53,263 nucleotides of DNA, taken from assembly GCA_947485165.1 (NCBI GenBank), contig CANKRG010000008.1, positions 1-53,263 of the forward strand, given 5' to 3'. The notes under the pieces are model-generated. The model did no database searches. It saw nothing but the letters and a program-made list of their open reading frames with translations, and was not told the DNA's origin. The position numbers and the translations under genes are program-made. Origin of the DNA: Comamonadaceae bacterium. Lineage in GTDB: Bacteria > Pseudomonadota > Gammaproteobacteria > Burkholderiales > Burkholderiaceae_C. The first letter of the stretch is position 1, and each line of letters begins with the position of its first letter. Shown one piece after another: positions 46,216-53,263 of the stretch.

Positions 46216-47208
46216 ATGTTCAGTTATCGCCACGCCTTCCACGCCGGCAACCATGCGGACGTGCTCAAACACGCCACCTTGATTGCCATCCTCAACCACA
46301 TGCTCGAAAAAGACGCCGCTTTGATGGTGGTAGACACCCACGCCGGCGCGGGGCTCTACCGTTTAGACGGTGACTACGCCCAAACCAGCGGCGAATCGGT
46401 CGAAGGCTATAAAAAGCTGGTGCAAAGTCAAATTCAAAACGCAGCCAAAAATACACCTAAAAAAGAGGTTCTGGCCGGTGTATCTACTGCCTCAGTAGCT
46501 ACAAAAAACGTAGCAAAAAGCGCTAAAACTATCGCTCCAGCGCCCTTGGCACCGTTGTTGCAAAACTACCTGTCTGCGGTTGCCGAGTTCAACAAAACCG
46601 GCAGCCACCGCGTCTACCCAGGCTCACCGTTCATCATTCAACAGCTCCTGCGTGAGCACGACAAGCTGAAATTGTTTGAGCTGCACCCGACGGACGCCCG
46701 CACCCTGGCAGACAACATCGCCCAGCTCAACGCCGGCCGCAAAATCGCCGTGTTGGCGCAAGACGGTTTTGAAGGCGTGAAAAAGTTTTTACCACCCCCC
46801 GCGCGCCGCGCGCTGGTGCTGTGCGACCCCAGCTACGAGATGAAAGACGACTACGCCCGTGTGCTGGCCATGGTGTCCGACGCCATGGTGCGCTTCGCCA
46901 CCGGCACCTACGCCGTTTGGTACCCCATCATCCCGCGCCCAGAAGCGCATGATTTGCCGAAACGGCTCAAAACCTTGGCAACCAAATTGGGTAAAAGCTG
47001 GCTGCACGCCACGTTAACGGTCAAATCCAGCAAACTAACCACCGATGCCGAAGGCGAAACCGTCCGCCCCGGCCTCCCCGCCAGCGGCATGTTCATCATC
47101 AACCCGCCCTTCACCCTGAAACCCGCATTGGCGTTGGCCTTGCCGCAAATGGTGGCGACGCTGGGGCAGGATAAGAATGCGGCGTTTGGTTTGGAGTCGG
47201 GCGGCTAG
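46216..47208 (+). CDS. rlmJ: 23S rRNA (adenine2030-N6)-methyltransferase
   Basis: RlmJ methylates A2030 of 23S rRNA. The start FSYRHAFHAGNHADVLKH and VVDTHAGAGLYRLDG (SAM site) are diagnostic, with the catalytic DPSYE motif in LVLCDPSYEMKDDY. The product is 330 residues instead of about 280. The excess is an Ala/Lys/Thr-rich insertion at about 72-118, partly made by antisense element R13 (residues 82-100), in a region where homologues have a short loop. It converges with ilvA with a three-base overlap of stop codons. Confidence 0.94.
   Translation: MFSYRHAFHAGNHADVLKHATLIAILNHMLEKDAALMVVDTHAGAGLYRLDGDYAQTSGESVEGYKKLVQSQIQNAAKNTPKKEVLAGVSTASVATKNVAKSAKTIAPAPLAPLLQNYLSAVAEFNKTGSHRVYPGSPFIIQQLLREHDKLKLFELHPTDARTLADNIAQLNAGRKIAVLAQDGFEGVKKFLPPPARRALVLCDPSYEMKDDYARVLAMVSDAMVRFATGTYAVWYPIIPRPEAHDLPKRLKTLATKLGKSWLHATLTVKSSKLTTDAEGETVRPGLPASGMFIINPPFTLKPALALALPQMVATLGQDKNAAFGLESGG
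46460..46514 (-). repeat. Dispersed element, copy R13, antisense but in frame inside rlmJ
   Basis: Minus-strand copy: GCTACGTTTTTTGTAGC, then TACTGAGGCAGTAGATACACC and GGCCAGAACCTC. The host frame reads EVLAGVSTASVATKNVA, the same antisense phase as R6 and R7. The consensus TAA in this phase is TCA. The 5' hairpin is GCTAC/GTAGC, again a compensated pair change. Confidence 0.75.
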
Positions 47209-48872
47209 CTCTTCAAAAACAGCTTGTACACCGGGTTGTTCGTCTCTTCCACATGCGGGTAGCCCAGCGTCTTCAAAAAAGCATCAAAGGCCTTGTTTTC
47301 AGCTGCTGGCACCTGTAGTCCCACCAAAATACGCCCATAGTCTGCGCCCTGGTTGCGGTAGTGGAACAGGCTGATGTTCCAGCCCGGGCGCATGGCGCTG
47401 AGGAACTTCATCAATGCACCTGGCCGCTCGGGGAACTCAAAACGCAGCAGACGCTCATCTTTCGCGAGCAAAGAATGCCCACCCACCATGTGGCGAATGT
47501 GGTCGCGCGCCAGGTCGTCATGCGTCAAATCCAGTGCTTTGAAGCCGTTTTTACTCAAGGTTTGGGCGACTTTGACGCTCTCGCCCTTCACCGTGGTCGT
47601 TAAACCCACAAACACATGCGCTTTGTGGGCGTCGCTGATGCGGTAGATGAATTCCGTGATATTCCGTTGGGAAGGGGTTATTTGAATGCCATTTTTGGCT
47701 GTAGCCGGCGTATTTATTGTCTTAGCCGCTATTTTTTTAGTGGTAAATTCACCACCTGCCGGCAGCGTACCGAGCAGCTCACAAAAGCGCTTGAAGCTGC
47801 CGCGCTCTTCGGGAATGGTCACCGCAAACAGCGCCTCGCGTTCTTCGCCGACTTCGGCACGCTCGGCGACGAAACGCAGGCGGTCGAAATTCATGTTGGC
47901 GCCGCACACAATCGCCGCAAAGGTTTTGCCTTTTGATTTGTGTTTTGCCACGTACTGCTTGATCGCCGCTACAGCCAATGCGCCAGCAGGCTCGACGATG
48001 CTGCGGGTGTCGGTAAAAATGTCTTTGATGGCGGCGCACACGGCGTCGGTGTTGACTTCGACGTAATCGTCCACCAGGCCGGAGTTGACCACGCGGAAAG
48101 TCTCTTCCCCCACCAGTTTCACCGCCGTACCATCGGAAAACAGGCCGACATCGGGCAGGGCGACGCGCTGGTTGGCTTTGACGGACTGGATCATCGCGTT
48201 CGAGTCGTTCATCTGCACGCCGATGACCTTGATCGCCGGGTTCACCGCTTTGATGTAGTTCGCCACGCCCGAAATCAGCCCGCCGCCGCCTATGGCGACG
48301 AAAACCGCGTCCAAATCGTTCAGATTCTGCGTTTGCAGCTGCTGCAGCATCTCCATCGCCACCGTGCCTTGGCCGGCTATCACATCCGCGTCATCAAAAG
48401 GGTGTACGAAACTCAAGCCCAGTTTTTTCTCAAGCTGCACGGCATGGCTGTACGCATCAGAATAACTTTCGCCAAACAGCACGACTTCTCCGCCAAAGCC
48501 TTTGACCGCATCAATTTTGAGCTGCGGCGTGGTGATGGGCATGACGATGACCGCGCGAACGCCCATTTTGGAGGCGGAGAGTGCCACGCCTTGCGCATGG
48601 TTGCCGGCCGAGGCGCAGAGCACGCCTTTTTTCAGCTGCGCCGGGCTCAAATGCGCCATTTTGTTGTAGGCGCCGCGCAGCTTGAAGCTGTGCACTTCTT
48701 GCTGGTCTTCGCGCTTGAGCAGCACGGTGTTGCCCAGGCGTTGGCTCAGGTTTTTGGCGATTTGCAGGGGGGTCACAATCGCGACGTCATAAACGCGGGC
48801 GTTGAGGGTTTTTTTCAGGTAATCTTGCGGGCTTAGTGCCGTGGCAGGTGCGGAGGAATGTGTCTTGCTCAT
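47205..48872 (-). CDS. ilvA: Threonine ammonia-lyase, biosynthetic
   Basis: PLP enzyme of 555 residues from ATG 48872 that turns threonine into 2-oxobutanoate, the first step of isoleucine synthesis. The frame is open to 48965 but only through the terminator U-runs. PLP Lys64 is in SFKLRGAYN, and the phosphate loop is AIGGGGLISG. Two C-terminal ACT-like domains give isoleucine feedback control. Element R14 inserts residues 377-395 and, with flanking polar residues, splits the first regulatory domain before NITEFIYRISD. This could change allostery. The gene has a structured leader (see the attenuator entries). Confidence 0.95.
   Translation of the reverse strand: MSKTHSSAPATALSPQDYLKKTLNARVYDVAIVTPLQIAKNLSQRLGNTVLLKREDQQEVHSFKLRGAYNKMAHLSPAQLKKGVLCASAGNHAQGVALSASKMGVRAVIVMPITTPQLKIDAVKGFGGEVVLFGESYSDAYSHAVQLEKKLGLSFVHPFDDADVIAGQGTVAMEMLQQLQTQNLNDLDAVFVAIGGGGLISGVANYIKAVNPAIKVIGVQMNDSNAMIQSVKANQRVALPDVGLFSDGTAVKLVGEETFRVVNSGLVDDYVEVNTDAVCAAIKDIFTDTRSIVEPAGALAVAAIKQYVAKHKSKGKTFAAIVCGANMNFDRLRFVAERAEVGEEREALFAVTIPEERGSFKRFCELLGTLPAGGEFTTKKIAAKTINTPATAKNGIQITPSQRNITEFIYRISDAHKAHVFVGLTTTVKGESVKVAQTLSKNGFKALDLTHDDLARDHIRHMVGGHSLLAKDERLLRFEFPERPGALMKFLSAMRPGWNISLFHYRNQGADYGRILVGLQVPAAENKAFDAFLKTLGYPHVEETNNPVYKLFLKS
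47690..47744 (-). repeat. Dispersed element, copy R14, in frame inside ilvA
   Basis: Sense copy starting exactly on codon 377. It encodes TTKKIAAKTINTPATAKNG. The TAG of intergenic copies is AAG. The 3' end forms GCCA-AAAA-TGGC. It lies in the first ACT-like regulatory domain. Confidence 0.85.
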
Positions 48873-48906
48873 GCTGCAATGATAAACCGAGCAAAGTAGT
48901 GAGCAC

Positions 48907-48951
48907 AAAAAAAGCCCCGAGCAAAAAAAAGCCCCGAAAAAAAAGCCCCGA
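48907..48951 (-). repeat. Tandem CGGGGC-T8 units after the ilvA leader terminator
   Basis: Three units of A7-8 GCCCCGA (plus strand) are spaced by about 15 bases. On the ilvA strand this is CGGGGC followed by T7-8, three times. Only one matching upstream arm (AAGCCCC, plus-strand 48974-48980) exists. Confidence 0.85.
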
Positions 48952-48980
48952 GAAGCAAAGTTCATTGCAACTTGGGGCTT
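48943..48980 (-). terminator. Rho-independent terminator in the ilvA leader
   Basis: On the minus strand AAGCCCCAAG pairs with CTCGGGGCTT (one G-T), followed by T8. It lies 70 bases before the ilvA start codon, so it would end transcription before the gene unless an alternative structure forms. Confidence 0.8.
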
Positions 48981-48991
48981 AATCCATCTTT

Positions 48992-49036
48992 TCAGAGGAT
49001 GGAGGAGACAATCGATGCTGGCAATAAAATGGTCAT
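48992..49036 (-). CDS. Candidate ilvA leader peptide
   Basis: Fourteen codons, ATG to TGA, encode MTILLPASIVSSIL. Eight of fourteen residues are Thr, Ile, Leu or Val, the amino acids of the pathway that begins with IlvA. Its stop codon lies in the loop of hairpin B, just before the terminator. This is the expected layout of an attenuation peptide. No strong ribosome-binding site is visible, which lowers confidence. Confidence 0.45.
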   Translation of the reverse strand: MTILLPASIVSSIL

Positions 49037-49204
49037 TCGTTTTATGGCCAGCTTGGTCTCAAGTTTACAGAAAAAAGCGCATTTTGTACCAAATAACTTA
49101 GAGTAAACCCTCGAATTTATGTGTCTTTATGCTACAAATTGCCGATAAATCACGATGTGGTGATTTTTAACACCAAATTTTAAAATTCTTAAAGGGAAAA
49201 CAGC

Positions 49205-49654
49205 ATGGAATGCACCGTTAGTTGGACCGGAAACACCGGCGCGCGCTCAGGCATGGGTTTTGTGGCTGAAACTGGCAGCGGCCATATTTTGAACATGGAT
49301 GGTGCGCCAGACGCCGTCAAACCCGAAAATGGCGGCCAAAACCTGGCGGCCAGACCGATGGAGCTGCTGCTTGCCGGAACGGGCGGCTGCACCGCCTACG
49401 ACGTGGTGCTGATTTTGAAGCGCGGCCGGCTCGATGTGCGTGGCTGCAGCGTGAAAATCTCCTCTGAGCGGGCAGAGACCGACCCCAAAGTGTTCACCAA
49501 AATCAACCTGCATTTCACGGTGACGGGCAAAGCCATTGCGGCCAATGCGATAGAGCGCGCCATCAAAATGAGCCACGACAAGTATTGCTCTGCCAGCATC
49601 ATGCTGGGTAAAACGGCGGAGATCACGACCAGTTTTGAGCAAATCGAGGCTTGA
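49205..49654 (+). CDS. OsmC/Ohr-family protein (YhfA-like)
   Basis: Peroxidase-fold protein of 149 residues. The two redox cysteines are in GTGGCTAYDVV and DKYCSASIM. RPMELLLAGTGGC is the diagnostic segment. The YhfA subgroup acts on small peroxides or persulfides, with physiological role uncertain. It is divergent from the ilvA leader. Confidence 0.9.
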   Translation: MECTVSWTGNTGARSGMGFVAETGSGHILNMDGAPDAVKPENGGQNLAARPMELLLAGTGGCTAYDVVLILKRGRLDVRGCSVKISSERAETDPKVFTKINLHFTVTGKAIAANAIERAIKMSHDKYCSASIMLGKTAEITTSFEQIEA

Positions 49655-49672
49655 AGGGTGAATTTATAGGCT

Positions 49673-49724
49673 CAAATATGCCTATAGCCGTTGTATTTAT
49701 TGCCTAGTCTGCTCCTCAAATATG
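49673..49724 (-). repeat. Dispersed element, copy R15, at the 3' end of coq7
   Basis: On the minus strand ATATTTGAGGAGC, then AGACTAGGCAATAAATACAAC and GGCTATAGGCATATTTG. The coq7 stop TGA (49716-49718) and its last Ile codon match the start of the element, where the consensus has ATATTTAA. The host thus ends in the element. Confidence 0.75.
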
Positions 49725-50342
49725 ATGCGCCGTCTTCGTCATCACTTTGGCCGCCGCTGCCATCAGGGCTTTCACGGGCGCTGGTAAATCCATCGCGCCC
49801 AATGCACGTGCCTCCTGCCCATGGCGGGCTTCATCGGCCTGCATCTGGGCCACGATGGCGCGCGAGGCGTGGTCGCCCGCTGGCAGCAAACCCAGGTGGC
49901 TGTGCAAATGGGCTTCCACTTGCGCTTCTGTCTCGGCCACAAAGCCATAGCTCACCGCATCGCCCAGCTTGCCCGCGATCAAGCCCAGGCCAAACGCGCC
50001 GGCGTACCACAGCGGGTTGAGCAGGCTGGGGCGGGCGCCTAATTCGTCCAAACGGGTCTGCGTCCACGCCAAATGGTCGGTTTCTTCTTTGGCGGCGGCT
50101 AAAAAATGTGCTTTGGTTGTCGCATGGTTGGTTGCCCAAGCGCCTGCGGTGTAAAGCGCCTGCGCGCAGACCTCGCCCACATGGTTGACCCGCATCAAAG
50201 CGCCGGCATGCGCTATTTCTGCCGCCGTCAAAGCGACAGGGTGTTCGTCCAAGACCATAGGCTGCGGGCAAGGGCGCGATGCGCGTGGCTGGGCAAACAA
50301 GGTGCGCAGTGCGGCATCAATCACAGGAATCAAGGTGTTCAT
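49716..50342 (-). CDS. coq7: 2-polyprenyl-3-methyl-6-methoxy-1,4-benzoquinone monooxygenase
   Basis: Di-iron hydroxylase of ubiquinone synthesis, 208 residues from ATG 50342 (MNTLIPVIDAALRTLF); an ATG three codons earlier (50351) is possible. The carboxylate/His ligands are in NHVGEVCAQAL, EETDHLAWT, EAHLHSHL and DEARHG. It replaces UbiF in many betaproteobacteria. The stop codon is supplied by element R15. Confidence 0.94.
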   Translation of the reverse strand: MNTLIPVIDAALRTLFAQPRASRPCPQPMVLDEHPVALTAAEIAHAGALMRVNHVGEVCAQALYTAGAWATNHATTKAHFLAAAKEETDHLAWTQTRLDELGARPSLLNPLWYAGAFGLGLIAGKLGDAVSYGFVAETEAQVEAHLHSHLGLLPAGDHASRAIVAQMQADEARHGQEARALGAMDLPAPVKALMAAAAKVMTKTAHHI

Positions 50343-50557
50343 AGATGGCATGTTACCGCTAAGCTGGATAGTTGTGGCAAACGAACAACGTTTTTTGTGA
50401 AAAATACGACTTTTTCTAGCAAATGCTTTGCGCAGCAGTCGTAGCTCTGGTTCAATAGCATCAGCTTCCCGAAAGGAGGTTGGCCCGGGCTTCTGGTGGC
50501 GTGATGAAAATCACACAACAGACCGGAGCCCATTGTTTAACCTTGGAGAATTTTTAA

Positions 50558-51502
50558 ATGAAAAAGACACTATTGGCTCTCGCCGTTGTTGCAGCTTCTG
50601 GCGCAGCATTCGCACAATCCGCAACTTTGAGCGGTTCATACGCTTTCGGTTACCAGTCAGCAACTACTGCTGCTGGCGTTCGCACTGCTGGTATCGGTAC
50701 CGATACAGCTGCTATCGCATTGGTAGCTACAGAAGACCTAGGCGGCGGCTTGAAAGCTACTGCTAAAGTGTCTCTCGGTGGCATGATGCGTGACGGCGCT
50801 GGTACAGGCGAAGACGCTTCTTTGTCATTGGCTGGTGGTTTCGGTACCATCACAATGGGCTCAGTTGAGTCTGACGACGGCTTGTCACGTGCTTACGCAG
50901 GTGCGCCAGTGATCGGTTTGGACGGTAAAGTCCACGCCGCTAACGCTAACATCGACGCTATCGGTTTCCAAACGGCAGCATTGGCGCCTGGCTTGACAGC
51001 TGGTGTGTCATACGTTGACCGTGGTACAACTGGTGCTGCTACTGGCCTTGGATACGGTACAACTGGCGCGAATGGCGGTCAGCCATCCATCACGGCTAAC
51101 TTGACATACGGCGCTGGCCCTATCTCTGCACGTGCTGACGTGACTTCATATAATCTCCAAGTCGCAAACAGTGCCACGAGTGCCCAGAACCGTTTCCGCG
51201 TTTCTGGTAACTACAACCTCGGTATGGCTAAAGTTGGTTTGGGCTACTCTTCATTGAAATACACAGATGGTTCAACTAACAAGAACACTACAGCTGGCAT
51301 TTCTGCACCGTTCGGCGCAACGACAGTTGGCGTGGTGTACGAGAAGAACGTTAAGCAAGGCGTGACAAAAACTGGCTACACCGTTGGTGCACAGTACAAC
51401 TTGAGCAAGCGTACCAACGTGAGCACAGGTTACGCTTCATGGAAAACTGCTGGCGCAGCATCTGCAAACACATTCCGCGTGTTGGTTGGTCACAGCTTCT
51501 AA
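50558..51502 (+). CDS. Gram-negative trimeric porin
   Basis: Outer-membrane beta-barrel of 314 residues with a Sec signal cleaved after AAFA (about residue 19). The mature part shows alternating Gly/Ala/aromatic strands and ends in ...RVLVGHSF with the terminal Phe needed for BAM recognition. Family is the Burkholderiales general porin (OmpC-like). Length is slightly short. A terminator follows (51544-51575). Codon use is strongly biased toward GCT/GGT/ACA, as expected for an abundant protein. Confidence 0.93.
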   Translation: MKKTLLALAVVAASGAAFAQSATLSGSYAFGYQSATTAAGVRTAGIGTDTAAIALVATEDLGGGLKATAKVSLGGMMRDGAGTGEDASLSLAGGFGTITMGSVESDDGLSRAYAGAPVIGLDGKVHAANANIDAIGFQTAALAPGLTAGVSYVDRGTTGAATGLGYGTTGANGGQPSITANLTYGAGPISARADVTSYNLQVANSATSAQNRFRVSGNYNLGMAKVGLGYSSLKYTDGSTNKNTTAGISAPFGATTVGVVYEKNVKQGVTKTGYTVGAQYNLSKRTNVSTGYASWKTAGAASANTFRVLVGHSF

Positions 51503-51543
51503 ATTCAACGCTAGCGTCTAGCTAGCTGAGGATTAAAAGTTTA

Positions 51544-51575
51544 AAACCCGCTGTACTTTTGTGCAGCGGGTTTTT
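51544..51575 (+). terminator. Terminator after the porin gene
   Basis: AAACCCGCTGTAC / GTGCAGCGGGTTT (one G-T) with a TTTT loop, followed by a T-run (51571-51575). Confidence 0.9.
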
Positions 51576-51661
51576 GCGTTTTAGTGAGACCGTTAAGCGA
51601 GACCGTTAAGCGCGACAAGCTGTATGCAGGCTTAAAAAGAATCAAATCACGGAGACCAACA

Positions 51662-52447
51662 ATGTTGATGAAATATGCTTTGCGGTGGGCAGCTGTTGCT
51701 ATGGCTATGAATTTGCTGGCGTGTAGCCATGTTTCACAAGAGGCATGGTTGAAAACAGAAGTTAATCCAGCTCTTGCGTCTCATGTAGAAACCCGTAGCG
51801 TTGAAACACATGTCTTCGCAGGATGGCGGCATTTCACGTTGCCGGGCAAAACCGCAACGGTTTATGATGTTGTTCGAAAAGATGGGCGGGAAACGCTAAC
51901 GGCCAAAGCCGGCACATCTGCCAGCATGATGCGTAAAGAGGTGAATATTCCTGCTGCCAACCTGGATGACGTTAGTTTTTCTTGGCAAGTACCACGGTTG
52001 ATTGAAGGCGCAGACCTGGCTGAGCGTGATTTTGATGATTCGCCGGTGCGCATTGTGTTGGTTTTTGAAGGCGATAAGCGCACATTTTCAGCCAAAAATG
52101 CCATGCTGTCTGAGCTGGCACAAATGATGACGGGTGAGCCCTTGCCTTACGCCACCTTGATGTACGTGTGGTGCAACAAGCGCCCGGCAGGCAGCGTGGT
52201 GATCAACCCGCGAACCGACAGAATCCGCAGCGTGGTGGTGGAGTCTGGTGCTAAAAACCTGCGTCAGTGGCTAGATTACCAACGCCATATACGCGCGGAC
52301 TTTGAAAAAGCCTTTGGCGAAGTGCCAGGTAATTTAATCAGCGTAGGCCTCATGACCGATAGCGACAACACCAAAACGCAAACAGCAGCGGCTTACAGCA
52401 AGGTGTTTTTTGGCGAGAAATTGAACGCTAATCTAGTGAAGCAATAA
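51662..52447 (+). CDS. DUF3047-like lipoprotein
   Basis: Lipoprotein of 261 residues from ATG 51662 (GGAG eleven bases upstream). Signal MLMKYALRWAAVAMAMNLLA ends in the lipobox LLAC. The mature domain has LDDVSFSWQVPRLIEGADLA and PYATLMYVWCNKRP, typical of DUF3047, which lacks a proven role. The frame is open to 51584 but that would run through a tandem GAGACCGTTAAGC repeat and adds no signal. Confidence 0.8.
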   Translation: MLMKYALRWAAVAMAMNLLACSHVSQEAWLKTEVNPALASHVETRSVETHVFAGWRHFTLPGKTATVYDVVRKDGRETLTAKAGTSASMMRKEVNIPAANLDDVSFSWQVPRLIEGADLAERDFDDSPVRIVLVFEGDKRTFSAKNAMLSELAQMMTGEPLPYATLMYVWCNKRPAGSVVINPRTDRIRSVVVESGAKNLRQWLDYQRHIRADFEKAFGEVPGNLISVGLMTDSDNTKTQTAAAYSKVFFGEKLNANLVKQ

Positions 52448-52464
52448 AGTGCTTCAAGCGTAGC

Positions 52465-53263
52465 CTAAGCGTAGCGTTTGCTGCGCAAGTTGTTTTTCAT
52501 GCCTTGCAGCATCGGCTGCAACTTGGCGCCACCAATGCGCAGCGCAACGCAGGTCGCCAAAATGTCGATGACCAGCAAATGCATCAAGCGCGACACCATG
52601 GGGCTGTACTTGTCAAAACCCTCTGGATGGTCTGCCGCTAAGTGAATATTCCCGGCAGAGGCCAAGGGTGAGCCACTGGTGGTGATCACAATCGTGGTGA
52701 CCCCATTTTTGCGCGCAATGTCGCAGGCGTCCATCAAATCGCGGGTTCTGCCCGAGTTGGAAATAATCACCACGCAATCACCCGCACCCAGCATGGACGC
52801 ACTCATGACTTGCATGTGGCCGTCGCTGTAGGCGATGGTGTTCAAGCCCAGCCTGAAAAATTTATGCTGCGCGTCTTGCGCCACGATGCCCGAGTTGCCA
52901 GCACCATAAAACTCAATGCGCCTACCGGTTGCATGTGTTTCCGCCAAGGTGACGACGGCTTTTTCTATCGCGCCTGTGATGGCGTCGTTGCGGTATTTCA
53001 AAAAGGCGGCAACCGTGTTGTCGATGACTTTCACCATCACGTCGCCGGTTTTGTCGTCGGCATCCACGCTGCGGTGGATGAAGGGCACGCCTTCGTTGAC
53101 GCTGCCGGCGAGCTTGAGTTTGAAATCCGACAAACCGTCATAGCCCATGCTGCGGCAAAACCGCACGACGGTGGGCTTGCTCACATGGGCGCGATCCGCC
53201 AGCACGCTGATGGGCAGGTTGGCAAACGCACGCGGGTCGTTCAACACGAGCTTGCCGACGCGC
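52465..53263 (-). CDS. hexR: HexR/RpiR-family transcriptional regulator (partial, start outside window)
   Basis: Regulator with an N-terminal HTH (ADRAHVSKPTVVRFCRSMGY) and a C-terminal SIS sugar-phosphate domain (EFYGAGNSGIVAQDAQHKFF, IISNSGRTRDLMDACD). This is the HexR pattern that controls Entner-Doudoroff and central carbon genes through KDPG. The window end cuts the gene; the frame is open to its edge (RVGKLVLNDPRAFANLP), so the 260-residue M start at 53247 is not the real one. Confidence 0.88.
   Translation of the reverse strand, partial: RVGKLVLNDPRAFANLPISVLADRAHVSKPTVVRFCRSMGYDGLSDFKLKLAGSVNEGVPFIHRSVDADDKTGDVMVKVIDNTVAAFLKYRNDAITGAIEKAVVTLAETHATGRRIEFYGAGNSGIVAQDAQHKFFRLGLNTIAYSDGHMQVMSASMLGAGDCVVIISNSGRTRDLMDACDIARKNGVTTIVITTSGSPLASAGNIHLAADHPEGFDKYSPMVSRLMHLLVIDILATCVALRIGGAKLQPMLQGMKNNLRSKRYA

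Larger units (their letters stand above)
48873..49062 (-). promoter_or_regulatory. ilvA: Candidate attenuator leader of ilvA
   Basis: Minus-strand RNA before ilvA shows three successive structures. Hairpin A (49005-49060) pairs GAGACCAAGCTGGC with GCCAGC...TTGTCTC. Hairpin B (48983-49003) pairs TCCATC with GATGGA. Terminator C (48943-48980) is followed by T8. A 14-codon open frame rich in Ile/Leu/Val runs through A and ends in the loop of B. Together this resembles transcription attenuation at amino-acid operons. I cannot identify the promoter or a strong Shine-Dalgarno for the peptide. Confidence 0.6.

Noticed and set aside
47940-48836. 298-codon open frame on the plus strand
   Set aside because: Antisense shadow of ilvA; His/Arg/Asp-rich low-complexity translation with no domain.
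51585-51612. Tandem GAGACCGTTAAGC repeat as a regulatory iteron
   Set aside because: Only two units, just after the porin terminator; most simply a local duplication.

Overview
The window looks like chromosomal DNA of a betaproteobacterium, most likely family Comamonadaceae (order Burkholderiales; Limnohabitans, Rhodoferax or Polaromonas-like). The evidence is the gene set and order: phoH-ybeY, bactofilin plus a coiled-coil membrane partner, rplM-rpsI, ptsH-ptsI with a mannose-type EIIA and no sugar permease, ybeD-lipB-lipA, a complete atp operon, rsmI facing yraN-diaA-dolP, pilT-pilU facing yggS, coq7, a Burkholderiales-type porin and hexR. The family assignment is inference. I see no rRNA, CRISPR array, transposase or prophage.

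Layout. 1-13 kb: housekeeping genes (end of phoH, ybeY, a racemase-like CoA transferase, tyrS, an M23 peptidase, anmK, erpA, bactofilin, rpsI/rplM, a lipoprotein, an MFS permease, the PTS genes). 13-19.3 kb: an orphan response regulator, an aldo-keto reductase broken by one nonsense codon, lipA/lipB, a DNA-methyltransferase remnant, ybeD, a metallo-beta-lactamase-fold protein and a CopD-like protein. 19.4-27 kb: atpI-B-E-F-H-A-G-D-C, with a promoter in front and a terminator behind. 27-33 kb: a decayed gap, a YheT-type hydrolase, a cytochrome c, tRNA-Arg(CCG), a formyltransferase-ACT fusion, a dehalogenase and a DMT permease. 33-40.3 kb: an accessory catabolic block, vanA-vanR-vanB followed by a three-gene TRAP transporter, with a divergent MetE-like gene; together these suggest uptake and O-demethylation of vanillate-type aromatic acids. 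40.4-53.3 kb: rsmI/yraN/diaA/dolP, pilU/pilT, yggS, rlmJ, ilvA with a structured leader, an OsmC protein, coq7, a porin, a DUF3047-like lipoprotein and hexR (cut by the window end).

The most unusual signal is a dispersed element of about 55 bp, with about fifteen full, partial or divergent copies here. Some are intergenic. Others lie inside or across genes: the MFS permease, lipB, a methyltransferase remnant, the metallo-beta-lactamase-fold protein, the yheT start, vanR, yggS, rlmJ, ilvA and the coq7 end. All five clear sense copies inside genes use the same reading frame, and the stop codon found in intergenic copies is changed to a sense codon in each. Several copies keep base-paired ends with compensating changes. 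The second notable signal is a candidate transcription attenuator before ilvA: a 14-residue leader peptide rich in Ile, Leu and Val, nested hairpins, and a terminator whose 3' arm occurs three times in tandem.
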